Of a DNA stretch of 64,000 bases, positions 43,221 to 53,115 are shown one piece after another (positions within the stretch are counted from its first letter, which is position 1; each line of letters starts with the position of its first letter). Below the pieces are notes generated by a model. The model saw nothing but the letters and a program-made list of their open reading frames with translations, ran no database searches and was not told the origin of the DNA. This DNA comes from Alkalihalobacillus trypoxylicola (GTDB lineage Bacteria; Bacillota; Bacilli; Bacillales; Bacillaceae_D): positions 62,001 through 126,000 of the forward strand of contig NZ_LTAO01000012.1 of the NCBI RefSeq assembly GCF_001590785.1. The letters are read 5' to 3'. The position numbers were made by a program, and so were the translations under genes.

Positions 43221-43862
43221 GAGTGAATTTCATCATTGCTCTATTAGTGAATGAAACCGAACGTATCTTATAAAATATGTTTTGTAGGTTTGTGAATTCA
43301 CTCGTTGATTGTAACGGTAGGTAGTGACTCCCAAAGGAAGAGCGCCGTTTGAAGAACTACTCTGACGAAGCCCTGCGTAGTCGGAGTTAGCTGAGGACAA
43401 GCCCTTGGGAAAGCATCTACCTAAAGTGGAAATCAAAACCTAACCGCTCGATTTCCATTATAAAAATGTACTGAATGTTTGCGAATTCACACGTTGATTG
43501 AAACGGTAGGTAGTGACTCCCAAAGGATGAGCGCAGTGTGAAGATCCACTCTGACGAAGCTCAGCGTAGTCAGAGTTAGCTGAGGACAAGCCCTTGGGAA
43601 AGCATCTACCTAAAGTGGAAATCAAAAACCCAACCGCTCGTTTTTATAAAAAGGCGAATGTTTGCAAATTCACTCGTTGATTGTAACGGTAGGTAGTGAC
43701 TCCCAAAGGAAGAGCGCCGTTTGAAGATCCACTCTGACGAAGCTCTGCGTAGTCGGAGTTAGCTGAAGACAAGCCCTTGGGAAAGCATCTACCTAAAGTG
43801 GAAATCAAAACCTAATCGTTCGGTTTTCATTATCAGATAGTAATAATGAAATGGATTCACTT
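43221..43862 (-). mobile_element. Family A element, copy A3 (three hairpin cores)
   Basis: Inverted relative to A1. Ends: gagtgaatttcatcatt at 43221-43237 and the imperfect reverse aataatgaaatggattcac at 43842-43860. Three cores at 43318-43423, 43507-43612 and 43690-43795, each with TAGGTAG/CTACCTA, TCCCAAAGG/CCTTGGGA and CACTCTGAC/GT(C)GGAG stems and the constant AT-rich linkers. Short ORFs in it lack ribosome sites. The flanking 43863-44036 holds no recognisable gene. Confidence 0.7.
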
Positions 43863-44036
43863 AAAAAAATAGAGTAAAAAAAGAAGTCTTGTATGTAGTA
43901 GAATTCAAAGTATTCATATATGACGCCAAATAATTCCATTATAACAAATGTCTGCTAACTTGGTCAGAAGTTTTTTTATGTGCCTTGAATCGTTTTGAAT
44001 TCATGTAATTGGGTAAAATGAATAAGAAGAAAGAAT

Positions 44037-45239
44037 TTACATCTCTAAACTAATATCAATAAACAAAAATGTATCATCCGGTAGTGGATAAGAAAAAGTA
44101 TAAATAGATTGATGATATTCTATATCTAAGTATTTATCAGAAATTAACCCAGAACTCATCCTCTTCATTTGAACGATATTTTTTAAGAAATAGGGTCGCC
44201 AGCTCCAGTTTTTTTGCTGTGTATGAGTGATGGCCTGCCAAGCTTTATTCATTTTTCGAGTGTGGTTTTTAGATAGTTGATAACCAAATTCGTTACAAAT
44301 ATATAAGCGGAAGCAATATGGAGGAATTTGATTTCTTAAAGATAATAAAAATTGCTCATGATCTAGCATTTTATGAAAATCTTGCAGTAAGTAATCAAAC
44401 ATTAAATTTAGTTGCTCTTCGAACTGATAGAGCTTTTTTAATTGTAAAAGCTCAAGGAAAATCATTTGCTCTAATGCGTTCGTTGTCTCATTTTTTATTG
44501 AGATGGAGCTTATCATTGTTGGCTTTGGTTTTGAAAAATAAAAGCCTTGATAATACTGAGCGCCATTTCTCCAAGCATTTTTAAGCATTTGCTCTGTTTC
44601 TATACCTTCAAATAAAAGCTGAGCGCCTGATTTTTGAGATAGCATAGATAATGCATACAGAACATCTAAATGCGCCTGGGAATATTCACTTTTTTGAACT
44701 AAGAGCATATCTACTTTTAGTATATCAGGTTGAATAAAGGCAATTCTCTCAAGATTGCTGTAGCCTGTTCCTAAATCATCTACAGCTATTTTGCACCCGA
44801 GAGCTCGATACTTATTTAACTGTTCTAAAAAATGAGCGCGATTGTTCATAAAATTTGATTCCGTAATTTCTAAGACTATTTGCTCGCCTAATAGGTATTC
44901 CTGATCCAGCAATTGTTTAATCTCTAAGTAAAAATTTTGGTCGTCTTCTGCTGAAAAAAATGTAGGGTCTAAATTAAAAAAATAGGATAGTTTCTTCTGG
45001 TTTTGTTCACGTATTTTTGATAAAGCTTTTGTGCGAATGGTATTGTCAACAAATTGTTTATCCTTTAAAGAGACTTTTTCATTATGAAAGAAAGACCCTA
45101 AGCTAGTATACTTTTCATTTTTCATTAATCGACCAAGCACCTCATAGCCGACAATTGATTGTTGATCAGACCCAATAATAGGTTGGAAATGAGGAGATAA
45201 ATCAGAGGGCTGAAAAGGTAGAGCTAAGTCACTAATCAT
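44037..45239 (-). CDS. ykuI: EAL-domain protein, YkuI-like, with full catalytic set
   Basis: The 400-residue protein has an EAL domain (about 1-250) and the YkuI C-terminal PAS-like domain (about 255-400; NWSWRPYFLKNI, FSYPLPDDTFLFID). The EAL residues are EVLGR, NLDPT, EITES, the metal pair in VDDLGTGYSN, the lysine in LKVDM, FEGIET and YYQGFYF. In B. subtilis YkuI, as I recall it, the metal pair region is degenerate and no activity is known. This copy could hydrolyse c-di-GMP. It lies divergent from hemE and has AAAAGGAGTT before the ATG. Confidence 0.86.
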   Translation of the reverse strand: MISDLALPFQPSDLSPHFQPIIGSDQQSIVGYEVLGRLMKNEKYTSLGSFFHNEKVSLKDKQFVDNTIRTKALSKIREQNQKKLSYFFNLDPTFFSAEDDQNFYLEIKQLLDQEYLLGEQIVLEITESNFMNNRAHFLEQLNKYRALGCKIAVDDLGTGYSNLERIAFIQPDILKVDMLLVQKSEYSQAHLDVLYALSMLSQKSGAQLLFEGIETEQMLKNAWRNGAQYYQGFYFSKPKPTMISSISIKNETTNALEQMIFLELLQLKKLYQFEEQLNLMFDYLLQDFHKMLDHEQFLLSLRNQIPPYCFRLYICNEFGYQLSKNHTRKMNKAWQAITHTQQKNWSWRPYFLKNIVQMKRMSSGLISDKYLDIEYHQSIYTFSYPLPDDTFLFIDISLEM

Positions 45240-45365
45240 ATAATAACTCCTTTTAGATTATGATATTAGGATCTCTTACTAAAAATTGTAACAAAACCCA
45301 TGGCGCTTCTCTTTCTTTATGTGAAATGATTTTACATAGATTAAAAAAAGCGATAAAATCTTTAT

Positions 45366-45380
45366 TAATAATCATTACAA
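45366..45380. promoter_or_regulatory. PerR/Fur-type box between ykuI and hemE
   Basis: TAATAATCATTACAA matches the 7-1-7 Per box TTATAATNATTATAA at 13 of 15 positions. It lies 184 bp upstream of hemE and 127 bp upstream of ykuI. AT-rich surroundings raise the chance of a random match. Confidence 0.4.
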
Positions 45381-45549
45381 TTTAATAATAACTAAAAACG
45401 AACGAATTTATGACAGATTTCCAAAAGACTATACAACTTAAGCGGATAACTTTATAGTTATACTTGGGCAAAATCGTTTAATATAGAGGTTCTTTATAGT
45501 TGGTATTGATGATTTATACATATAAGTGTTAAAAGGGAAGGTGCTTACG

Positions 45550-46584
45550 TTGAAGAAGAATTTTAATGATACTTTTATAAAGGCATGTTATGGACAGTCG
45601 CATAACCATGTACCTGTTTGGTATATGAGACAAGCAGGGAGGTCACAACCTGAATATCGTAAAGTAAAAGAGAAATACTCGTTATTCGAAATCACTCATG
45701 ATCCAGAATTGTGCGCATATATTACGAAATTACCGGTCGACCAATATAATAATGATGCTGCTATTTTATATAAAGATATAATGACACCACTTCCTTACAT
45801 CGGTGTAGATGTAGAAATTAAAACAGGAATTGGTCCTGTGATAGATAATCCGATTTCGACAAAAGTGGATGTAGAAAGATTAGGTCAGCTTACACCAGAC
45901 CAAGATATTCCTTATGTTCTAGATACGATTAAGTTACTTCGCCAGCAATTAGAAGTGCCTTTAATTGGATTTAGTGGAGCTCCATTTACTTTAGCTAGCT
46001 ATATGATCGAAGGAGGTCCATCAAAGAACTATAATAAGGTAAAGGCTTTTATGTACAGTGATACTGAAGCTTGGTTCTTATTAATGGATAAATTGGCTGA
46101 AATGGTCATTACTTATGTAAAAGCACAAGTACAAGCAGGGGCACAGGCTATTCAAATATTTGATTCTTGGGTAGGGGCATTAAATGTTGCCGATTATAGA
46201 GTGTATGTAAAGCCAATTATGAATAAAATTTTTACAGAATTAAAGAAAGAACAAGTACCTTTAATTACTTTTGGTGTTGGTGCTAGTCATTTGGCTAATG
46301 AGTGGAATGAGCTTCCGGTTGATGTAGTCGGACTTGATTGGAGATTGTCTGTTGAAGAGGCGAGAGAACGTGGAATTCAGAAAACAGTTCAAGGCAATTT
46401 AGATCCAGCCGTCTTATTATCAAGTTGGTCCGTTATCGAGGAAAAAACAAAGCAAATATTAGAACAAGGTATGAAATCCTCGTCCTTTATTTTTAACCTG
46501 GGGCATGGTGTTGTACCTGAAGTGAAGCCGGAAACCTTAAAAAGATTAACTGCTTTTATTCATGATTATTCTACCAATAGATAA
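45550..46584 (+). CDS. hemE: Uroporphyrinogen decarboxylase HemE
   Basis: The 344-residue enzyme turns uroporphyrinogen III into coproporphyrinogen III. Seen: [44 protein letters not shown] and [11 protein letters not shown]. The TTG at 45550 has GGAAGGTG six bases upstream and gives the family's N terminus; the in-frame ATG at 45526 has no site. It heads hemEHY, as in B. subtilis. Confidence 0.94.
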   Translation: MKKNFNDTFIKACYGQSHNHVPVWYMRQAGRSQPEYRKVKEKYSLFEITHDPELCAYITKLPVDQYNNDAAILYKDIMTPLPYIGVDVEIKTGIGPVIDNPISTKVDVERLGQLTPDQDIPYVLDTIKLLRQQLEVPLIGFSGAPFTLASYMIEGGPSKNYNKVKAFMYSDTEAWFLLMDKLAEMVITYVKAQVQAGAQAIQIFDSWVGALNVADYRVYVKPIMNKIFTELKKEQVPLITFGVGASHLANEWNELPVDVVGLDWRLSVEEARERGIQKTVQGNLDPAVLLSSWSVIEEKTKQILEQGMKSSSFIFNLGHGVVPEVKPETLKRLTAFIHDYSTNR

Positions 46585-46613
46585 TGCAATAGTTTCATTA
46601 TAAGGAGATGAAA

Positions 46614-47546
46614 ATGATGAAGAAAAAAACGGGATTATTAGTAATGGCTTATGGAACTCCTAGGTCAAAAGAGGAAATAGAGCCATACTATACGCATATT
46701 AGACATGGAAGAAAGCCTTCAGAAGAAGCATTGGAAGATTTAACCAATCGTTATGAAGCAATAGGGGGAATTAGTCCTTTAGCGAAAATCACTGAAGATC
46801 AAGCATCAAAATTAGAGAGCTTTTTAAATGAAGTGGTAGAAGACCGAGAATTCAAAGCTTATTTAGGGCTTAAGCATATCGATCCTTTTATTGAAGATGC
46901 AGTGACGAAGATGAAAGAGGACGGAATTGAAGAAGCAGTCAGTATTGTTCTAGCTCCTCATTTTTCAACCTTTAGTGTGAAGTCCTACAATGGACGAGCA
47001 AAAGAAGAATCTGAAAAAATCAATGGACCGACGATACAAAGTGTGGAAAGCTGGTATAAAGAGCCAAAATTTATTCAATATTGGAGTAATCAAATTAAGA
47101 AGACAATGGAGCAAATATCTAATCCAGAAAAAAGCTGTGTGATTTTTTCTGCTCATAGTCTCCCTGAGAAGATTTTACAAAATGGAGATCCGTACCCTGA
47201 ACAGCTAAGAGAAACAGCAGAGTTGATTGCAAAAGAAGCCGGAATTAATCAATATGAAATCGGCTGGCAAAGTGAAGGGAATACTCCTGAACCTTGGCTA
47301 GGCCCAGATGTTCAAGACTTGACTCGTACGTTATTTGAAAATCATGGATACACCTCAATCGTCTATTGTCCTGTTGGTTTTGTTGCCGATCATTTAGAAG
47401 TTCTTTTTGATAATGATTATGAATGTAAAGTGGTGACAGACGAATTAGGGATTGACTATTATAGACCAGAAATGCCTAATAGCAAGCCTGAGTTTATTGA
47501 GTGCTTAGCAACGGTTATTCAAAAGAAATTAGCGGAGTCTAAATAA
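46614..47546 (+). CDS. hemH: Coproporphyrin ferrochelatase HemH (CpfC)
   Basis: The ~310-residue enzyme inserts iron into coproporphyrin III in the Firmicute haem route. Seen: [29 protein letters not shown] with the catalytic histidine, [16 protein letters not shown] and [16 protein letters not shown]. The ATG at 46608 abuts its own AAGGAG site, so I use 46614 (46617 also possible). Cytoplasmic monomer in this lineage. It is joined to hemY without a gap. Confidence 0.94.
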   Translation: MMKKKTGLLVMAYGTPRSKEEIEPYYTHIRHGRKPSEEALEDLTNRYEAIGGISPLAKITEDQASKLESFLNEVVEDREFKAYLGLKHIDPFIEDAVTKMKEDGIEEAVSIVLAPHFSTFSVKSYNGRAKEESEKINGPTIQSVESWYKEPKFIQYWSNQIKKTMEQISNPEKSCVIFSAHSLPEKILQNGDPYPEQLRETAELIAKEAGINQYEIGWQSEGNTPEPWLGPDVQDLTRTLFENHGYTSIVYCPVGFVADHLEVLFDNDYECKVVTDELGIDYYRPEMPNSKPEFIECLATVIQKKLAESK

Positions 47547-48956
47547 ATGAATGCAAAGAGGAAAGTAGCCATTATCGGTGGTGGATTAACAGGACTCGCT
47601 GCAGCATTCAAATTACAATCCTTTATAGATGAGGGGCAAGACTTGGATTATGATTTGTTTGAATCGACTGACAGACTAGGTGGGAAAATTCAAACGGTAC
47701 AAACGAAAGGATTTGTTATTGAAAAAGGACCAGATTCATTTTTAGCTAGAAAAAAAAGCATGTCAAGATTAGCAGATGAGGTTGGTTTAGCAGATGAGCT
47801 TGTTTTCAATGAAACCGGACAAGCTTATATTATGAAAAAAAATCAATTACATCCTATTCCAAAGGGTTCTGTAATGGGGATTCCGACGGACTTTAATGCA
47901 TTTATTTCCAGTCCATTATTAAGTCCATTCGGTAAATTGAGTATCTTAAAAGACTTTATTCTACCTACTTCTACTCAGGAGGAGGTCGATGTATCAGCTG
48001 GTTCATTTTTCAGAAAGAGATTAGGTAATGAGGCGGTTGAATCACTGATTGAACCTTTGTTATCAGGTATTTATGCTGGAGATATGGATAAATTGAGCTT
48101 AAAGGCAACCTACCCTCAATTTCAGCAGCTAGAAAAATCGCATCGTAGTCTTATAAAAGGTACCTTACAAAATCAAAAACAACAAAAAGCTCTTTCAGGT
48201 GAAAAAATGAAAAAAAATGGAGCTTTTCTTACTTTTAAAAGAGGATTAGAGTCTTTTGTAGATGCTATTGTACGAAGGTTACCAGAATCTAAAATAAAGC
48301 TACAGCATTCCGTTCAAAATATAACAAAACGAAAAAATGACTATGAAATGGTGATGAAGGATGGAAGGCGACTCTATTATGAGCATATTATCATCACAAC
48401 ACCTCCGCAGGTTAGTGGTCAAATGTTGAATTCTTATAAGGAATTTGATTATTTAAGAAAAATGGATTCATCATCGGCTGCTACTGTTGCACTTGCCTTT
48501 AAGAAAGAAGATGTAAAAAATCCCTATGAAGGGACAGGCTTTGTCGTATCAAGAAAGAATGATGTAAATATTACTGCCTGTACATGGACTGATAAAAAGT
48601 GGCCACATACAACACCTAAAGGTTATACTTTATTACGTAGTTATGTAGGAAAAGCTGGAGAATCTGAAATCGTAGACCAATCAGATGACGAAATTGTTCA
48701 GACGGTGTTAAAGAATTTGAATCAGGTTATCGATATAAAAGCTCAACCTCTATTTTCTTATGTAACAAGGTGGAAAAATGGAATGCCACAATATTATGTG
48801 GGACATCCGTATAAAATCGAAAAGCTCAAGGATGATTTAAGTAGGAATTTTCCTGGTTTATACATAGTAGGTGCCGGTATTGATGGTGTGGGATTACCAG
48901 ATTGTATTGATCAAGGAGAGTATGCGGCTGCTGCTATCCTTAAGTCGTATCAATAG
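47547..48956 (+). CDS. hemY: Coproporphyrinogen III oxidase HemY (CgoX)
   Basis: The 469-residue FAD enzyme oxidises coproporphyrinogen III to coproporphyrin III. The FAD-binding GGGLTGLAAAFKLQ is at about 10-24, followed by DLFESTDRLGGKI and EKGPDSFLARK; the C terminus has YIVGAGIDGVGLPDCIDQGEYAA. The ATG follows the hemH stop directly, with GCGGAG upstream inside hemH. A terminator follows. Confidence 0.94.
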   Translation: MNAKRKVAIIGGGLTGLAAAFKLQSFIDEGQDLDYDLFESTDRLGGKIQTVQTKGFVIEKGPDSFLARKKSMSRLADEVGLADELVFNETGQAYIMKKNQLHPIPKGSVMGIPTDFNAFISSPLLSPFGKLSILKDFILPTSTQEEVDVSAGSFFRKRLGNEAVESLIEPLLSGIYAGDMDKLSLKATYPQFQQLEKSHRSLIKGTLQNQKQQKALSGEKMKKNGAFLTFKRGLESFVDAIVRRLPESKIKLQHSVQNITKRKNDYEMVMKDGRRLYYEHIIITTPPQVSGQMLNSYKEFDYLRKMDSSSAATVALAFKKEDVKNPYEGTGFVVSRKNDVNITACTWTDKKWPHTTPKGYTLLRSYVGKAGESEIVDQSDDEIVQTVLKNLNQVIDIKAQPLFSYVTRWKNGMPQYYVGHPYKIEKLKDDLSRNFPGLYIVGAGIDGVGLPDCIDQGEYAAAAILKSYQ

Positions 48957-48963
48957 ATGTTAA

Positions 48964-49001
48964 AAGGTAGGAATCGAACTGCTGATTGCCTACCTTTTTT
49001 T
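48964..49001 (+). terminator. Terminator of hemEHY
   Basis: The stem AGGTAGG/CCTACCT with a 17-base loop is followed by seven Ts. It marks the end of the first syntenic block. Confidence 0.75.
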
Positions 49002-49116
49002 GTTGGTCTAGTCATTTTTTTATGAAAAAAAAGGATGAATGAACTTTCTGTTTCAAATTATGATATGATAAAAGTCTAGTAAATGTATTCACTAAAACGG
49101 CGAGGAGAAAAAGTGA

Positions 49117-49650
49117 ATGGCGAAAAATAATGAAATCTTGGAGGCACTTCGTCATAGTCGTCATGATTGGCTGAATGTTTTGCAGTTAATAAAATCAAAC
49201 CTAGCTTTAAAAAAATACGATCGAATTGATGAAATTATAAGTCAGAGTGTTCAACAGTCTGTTAATGCGTCTAAATTATCGAATTTAGGAATTCCTCGGC
49301 TAGCCACTCATTTATTAACGTATAATTGGCAAAATAACAAAATGAAGCTTGAAGTGAATGTAATTGGAGATGAAAGAGATTTACAAGCGTACGAAAACTC
49401 CTTAGAGGTCATTTGTTTTCAAGTTTTATCTCTATTCAATTCTAATTCCGTTTGGACGACAGAAAATCAATTATTACTTACTTTTATTTTGAAAAATTAT
49501 GAATGTGAGCTGTTATTTGATTTTGAAGGACAGTTAAAAATAGAGGAAAAACAGTTAGAAGAATTTTTAAGCTTACAGGTCCCCATAAATACTGAAGTAG
49601 AATGGGGAAAAGATACTTGCTTCTTAAAAGCAAGTGTAGAATTAAATTGA
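49117..49650 (+). CDS. spo0B: Sporulation phosphotransferase Spo0B
   Basis: The 177-residue protein passes phosphate from Spo0F to Spo0A in the sporulation phosphorelay. The phospho-histidine region RHSRHDWLNVLQLIKSNLALKKYDRIDEII places the active histidine at H16, matching H30 of the longer B. subtilis protein. The C-terminal half is a degenerate ATPase-like fold. GAGGAG lies nine bases before the ATG. It is 11 bp before obg, the conserved pairing. Confidence 0.9.
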   Translation: MAKNNEILEALRHSRHDWLNVLQLIKSNLALKKYDRIDEIISQSVQQSVNASKLSNLGIPRLATHLLTYNWQNNKMKLEVNVIGDERDLQAYENSLEVICFQVLSLFNSNSVWTTENQLLLTFILKNYECELLFDFEGQLKIEEKQLEEFLSLQVPINTEVEWGKDTCFLKASVELN

Positions 49651-49661
49651 GGTGAATTGAA

Positions 49662-50942
49662 ATGTTTGTAGATAAAGTTAAGGTGTATGTGAAAGGTGGA
49701 GACGGTGGGAATGGTATGGTCGCTTATCGTCGTGAAAAATACGTGCCGGACGGAGGTCCTGCTGGTGGCGACGGAGGAAGAGGAGCAAGTGTAGTCTTTG
49801 AGGTAGAGGAAGGACTTAGAACCTTAATGGACTTTCGTTATAATCGTCATTTTAAAGCTACAAGAGGAGAGCATGGGCGCTCTAAAAGTCAACACGGCAA
49901 AAATTCTCAAGATATGATCGTAAAGGTACCTCCAGGTACTACAGTAATGGATGAGACGACAGGACAAGTCCTAGCAGATTTAACGACTCATGGGCAACGA
50001 GCCGTCATCGCAAAAGGAGGTCGTGGCGGAAGAGGTAATATTCGTTTCGCTACCCCTGTAAATCCAGCTCCAGAAATCGCAGAAAACGGTGAGCCTGGTC
50101 AGGAAAGAGAAGTGGTGCTTGAACTTAAGGTGCTAGCGGATGTCGGTTTAGTAGGCTTTCCAAGTGTAGGTAAATCTACACTGCTTTCTATCGTTTCAGC
50201 AGCAAAGCCTAAAATTGCAGAATATCATTTTACAACGATCACTCCTAATTTGGGAGTCGTCGAAACAGATGACCATCGAAGCTTTGTAATGGCGGATCTT
50301 CCAGGGTTAATTGAAGGGGCTCACCAAGGGGTCGGTTTAGGTCATCAATTTTTGAGACATATTGAAAGAACAAGAGTAATTGTTCACGTTATAGATATGT
50401 CTGGTTTAGAGGGACGAGATCCTTTCGATGATTATCAAAAAATCAATGAAGAGTTAAAGCAATATAATTTGCGTTTGTTAGAACGTCCTCAATTAGTTGT
50501 GGCTAACAAAATGGATATGCCGGATGCTGCTGATAACTTAAATAAGTTTAAGGAACAACTAAATGAGGATATACAAATTTTCCCACTATCAGCTGTTACA
50601 AAGCAAGGAATTCGTGAATTATTGCTTTCAATAGCCGATAAAATAGAAGAAACACCAGAATTTCCTTTACATGAAGAAACAGAAGAAGCTAGAGTGGTTT
50701 ATCGTCATGAGAAAAAGGAAACACCATTTATTATAACAAGAGCTAGTGATGGTGCGTTTGAATTATCAGGAGCAGAGCTTGAGCGCCTCTTTAAGATGAC
50801 CGACTTCTCAAGGGATGAATCGGTTAAACGTTTCGCTAGGCAAATGCGCGGTATGGGTGTAGATGAGGCATTGAGAGAAAAAGGAGCAAAAGACGGAGAT
50901 TTAGTCCGAATTATGAAATTTGAGTTTGAATTTATTGAATAA
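49662..50942 (+). CDS. obg: GTPase Obg
   Basis: The 426-residue GTPase acts in ribosome assembly and, in Bacillus, in sporulation and stress signalling. A glycine-rich Obg fold (1-157; [29 protein letters not shown]) precedes the G domain (about 158-330; [37 protein letters not shown] in FPLSAVT) and the OCT domain (about 345-425). AGGTGAA precedes the ATG. It shares the transcript with spo0B. Confidence 0.97.
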   Translation: MFVDKVKVYVKGGDGGNGMVAYRREKYVPDGGPAGGDGGRGASVVFEVEEGLRTLMDFRYNRHFKATRGEHGRSKSQHGKNSQDMIVKVPPGTTVMDETTGQVLADLTTHGQRAVIAKGGRGGRGNIRFATPVNPAPEIAENGEPGQEREVVLELKVLADVGLVGFPSVGKSTLLSIVSAAKPKIAEYHFTTITPNLGVVETDDHRSFVMADLPGLIEGAHQGVGLGHQFLRHIERTRVIVHVIDMSGLEGRDPFDDYQKINEELKQYNLRLLERPQLVVANKMDMPDAADNLNKFKEQLNEDIQIFPLSAVTKQGIRELLLSIADKIEETPEFPLHEETEEARVVYRHEKKETPFIITRASDGAFELSGAELERLFKMTDFSRDESVKRFARQMRGMGVDEALREKGAKDGDLVRIMKFEFEFIE

Positions 50943-50956
50943 AATCAAATGATGGT

Positions 50957-50991
50957 AGGAGGCATGGTGCAGTCATTGCCTCCTTTTGTTT
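50957..50991 (+). terminator. Terminator of spo0B-obg
   Basis: The perfect 8-bp stem AGGAGGCA/TGCCTCCT with a 12-base loop and a T-rich tail. Confidence 0.75.
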
Positions 50992-51173
50992 TTTGCTCTA
51001 TTTAAAATTGTCAATCAGAAATGTACAAAAGTCTCTCTCATTTAGACATTTTTTCTTAATATGGTTGTCAAAATGAAAACTCAATTCTATAATAGTAAGA
51101 ACATTTACTTTATATTCAGACATCTTGACAACAATTTATGAAGATAATGGGTAAAAGGGCGAGGGGAATATAT

Positions 51174-51617
51174 ATGTCAGAAAAGCAATTTTTTCTTGTT
51201 CGTGAGGATATATTAACAGATGCTATGCAAAAAACACTTGAGGTTAAATCTTTACTAGAGTCGGGGAAAATAAAAAAAATTAATGAAGCCGTCCATCATG
51301 TTGGATTAAGTCGAAGTGCTTATTATAAATATAAAGACGGAATTTTTCCTTTTCATACAATGATGAAAGAAAAAATTATTACGTTATCCTTGAATTTAGT
51401 TGACCGCTCTGGTTCATTATCACAGTTATTAAGTATAATTGCTGAATCTGGTGCAAATGTATTAACGATTAATCAATCGATCCCTTTGCAAGGAAGGGCC
51501 CATATTACTTTGTCGATTAATACTTCCTCAATGGAAAGTGATTTAAATCAATTAAAACTGAAAATTGAACAACTAGAAGCAGTAGAAAAAGTAGAGCTTG
51601 TTGGATCGGGTTCATAA
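51174..51617 (+). CDS. pheB: ACT-domain protein PheB
   Basis: The 147-residue protein has an N-terminal HTH-like part (INEAVHHVGLSRSAYYKYKDGIFPF) and a C-terminal ACT domain (SLNLVDRSGSLSQLLSIIAESGANVLTINQ). Known as PheB or YsxB-like chorismate mutase homologue, it is always beside pheA in Bacillus, and its exact role is not settled. The ATG at 51174 has GAGGGG seven bases upstream and gives the family length; the in-frame start at 51138 does not. Confidence 0.88.
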   Translation: MSEKQFFLVREDILTDAMQKTLEVKSLLESGKIKKINEAVHHVGLSRSAYYKYKDGIFPFHTMMKEKIITLSLNLVDRSGSLSQLLSIIAESGANVLTINQSIPLQGRAHITLSINTSSMESDLNQLKLKIEQLEAVEKVELVGSGS

Positions 51618-51631
51618 AAGGAGAGAATATT

Positions 51632-52516
51632 GTGGTAAAGGTAGCATTCTTAGGGCCGAAAGGAACATTCACAGAAATGGCAGCAAAAGCTGTATTTCAG
51701 CAATTCGACCATATTCCCTTTCAGACAATACCAGGATGTATGGATGCTGTAAGTGCTGGTGAAGCTGATATTGCTGTTGTGCCTATAGAAAATGCAATAG
51801 AAGGTTCTGTCAATTTAACATTGGATTATTTAATTCATAAGAAACGACTTCCTATAATCGGAAGTATAACGGTACCAGTGGCCCAGCATTTGTTTCAAAA
51901 TAAACAGCAAAGTCATTTGAATTTTGAGCCTAAAAAAGTGATTTCTCATGCGCACGCAATTGCTCAATGTCATGATTATTTACAGTTAAGATATCCAAAT
52001 ATTGAGTTTGAATATATGAACTCGACTGCCACTGCTGCAAAGTGGATAGCAGACCATCCAGAGGAGGCAGTGGTCGGTATTGGAAATGAGTTAGCAGCAA
52101 CTGAATATGATTTGAATATTCTAGAAAGAAATATTCATGATTTTGAACATAATCGAACAAGATTTCTCATTTTAGCAAAGCAGCAAAATAAACACGAAGT
52201 CAAAGGTCCTTACAAAATAAGTGATAAAACAACTTTGATGGTCACTCTTCCTTCCGATTACTCTGGTGCCCTTCATCAAGTTCTATCTGCATTCGCTTGG
52301 AGACGATTGAATTTATCTAAAATTGAGTCACGACCTACAAAAACAGGCTTAGGAAATTATTTCTTTATTATTGAAGTAGATCAATTGGTGGATGAAGTTT
52401 TAATACCAGGCGTTGTAGCTGAGCTAGAAACACTCGGCTGCGGGGTCGATATTTTAGGAAGTTATGAAAGCTTTTCATTAACTAAAATGGTGGAAACACA
52501 ACAAGCTAGTTCATAA
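51632..52516 (+). CDS. pheA: Prephenate dehydratase PheA
   Basis: The 294-residue enzyme makes phenylpyruvate for phenylalanine synthesis. Seen: FLGPKGTFTEMAA, VVPIENAIEGSVNLTLDYL, the STATAAKWI substrate motif, NRTRFLIL and a C-terminal regulatory ACT domain (about 205-285) with the ESRPTKTGLGNYFFIIE phenylalanine-binding segment. GTG start after AAAGGAGAG, 14 bp after pheB. Confidence 0.95.
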   Translation: MVKVAFLGPKGTFTEMAAKAVFQQFDHIPFQTIPGCMDAVSAGEADIAVVPIENAIEGSVNLTLDYLIHKKRLPIIGSITVPVAQHLFQNKQQSHLNFEPKKVISHAHAIAQCHDYLQLRYPNIEFEYMNSTATAAKWIADHPEEAVVGIGNELAATEYDLNILERNIHDFEHNRTRFLILAKQQNKHEVKGPYKISDKTTLMVTLPSDYSGALHQVLSAFAWRRLNLSKIESRPTKTGLGNYFFIIEVDQLVDEVLIPGVVAELETLGCGVDILGSYESFSLTKMVETQQASS

Positions 52517-52525
52517 AGTAATTAA

Positions 52526-52562
52526 AAACGACGGAATGGTTAATAGTCATTTCGTCGTTTTT
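52526..52562. terminator. Bidirectional terminator
   Basis: The stem AAACGACG..AATG pairs with CATT..CGTCGTTT between convergent pheA and niaR, with A and T runs on either side. Confidence 0.82.
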
Positions 52563-52575
52563 TGTCTAATTGGAC

Positions 52576-53115
52576 TTAATCCTCTATTAGAAGAAACCCA
52601 TGTTCATTCAATCCTTGAATGGCCTGTAAAAGAGCTTCTTCAGTAGATGCTTCTAATGTGTGCAAATGTACTCCTTTCGTTAAATCAGAAAGAAGTGAAG
52701 CATTTGTTTTTTGTAACTTATCACAAAATTGTTCAACATCATGTCTAGAAGATAAACGCAGTGACGCTGTGATTTCCCCATAAATAGGGTGTTCAACGGT
52801 TACGTCTTTCACCATCACTCCATGGTCTACTAGTATAAAAAGTTCTTCTTTGGTTTCTTCAGGTGTATGGCAGCAGGCGACCATTTTACTAAAAGTTTTA
52901 GGTTCTTCATTTTGGTACAATAAATAACCTTGTGCTGTAGCCAAGATAGGATAATTTTTTGCTTTTAGAATAGAAATGTCTTGGACTATTACTTGTCTGC
53001 TCACATTCGTTCTTTTAGAAAGCTCCGTGCCAGTCAAAGGAATTAAACTTTCTTTTAACCACTTTATAATCATTTGACGTCGATTTTCACCGAGGAGTTT
53101 TTTCGATTTGTCCAC
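52576..53115 (-). CDS. niaR: Niacin-responsive repressor NiaR (YrxA)
   Basis: The 179-residue repressor has an N-terminal winged helix (LTGTELSKRTNVSRQVIVQDISILKAKNYPI) and a C-terminal 3H domain with histidines in CHTPEE, VEHPIYGEI and HLHTLEA that sense nicotinate. It shuts off the NAD genes when niacin is present. The GTG at 53115 has AAGGAGG six bases upstream; the in-frame ATG at 53136 does not. It overlaps the end of nifS by 29 bp. Confidence 0.9.
   Translation of the reverse strand: MDKSKKLLGENRRQMIIKWLKESLIPLTGTELSKRTNVSRQVIVQDISILKAKNYPILATAQGYLLYQNEEPKTFSKMVACCHTPEETKEELFILVDHGVMVKDVTVEHPIYGEITASLRLSSRHDVEQFCDKLQKTNASLLSDLTKGVHLHTLEASTEEALLQAIQGLNEHGFLLIED

Noticed and set aside
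43950-43980. Small hairpin AACTT..AAGTT with T run after ykuI
   Set aside because: The stem is only 5 bp, too weak to call as a terminator, though it may contribute to ending ykuI transcription.
44318-44584. 88-residue forward frame inside ykuI
   Set aside because: It is antisense to the well-supported EAL gene and has no homologous features.
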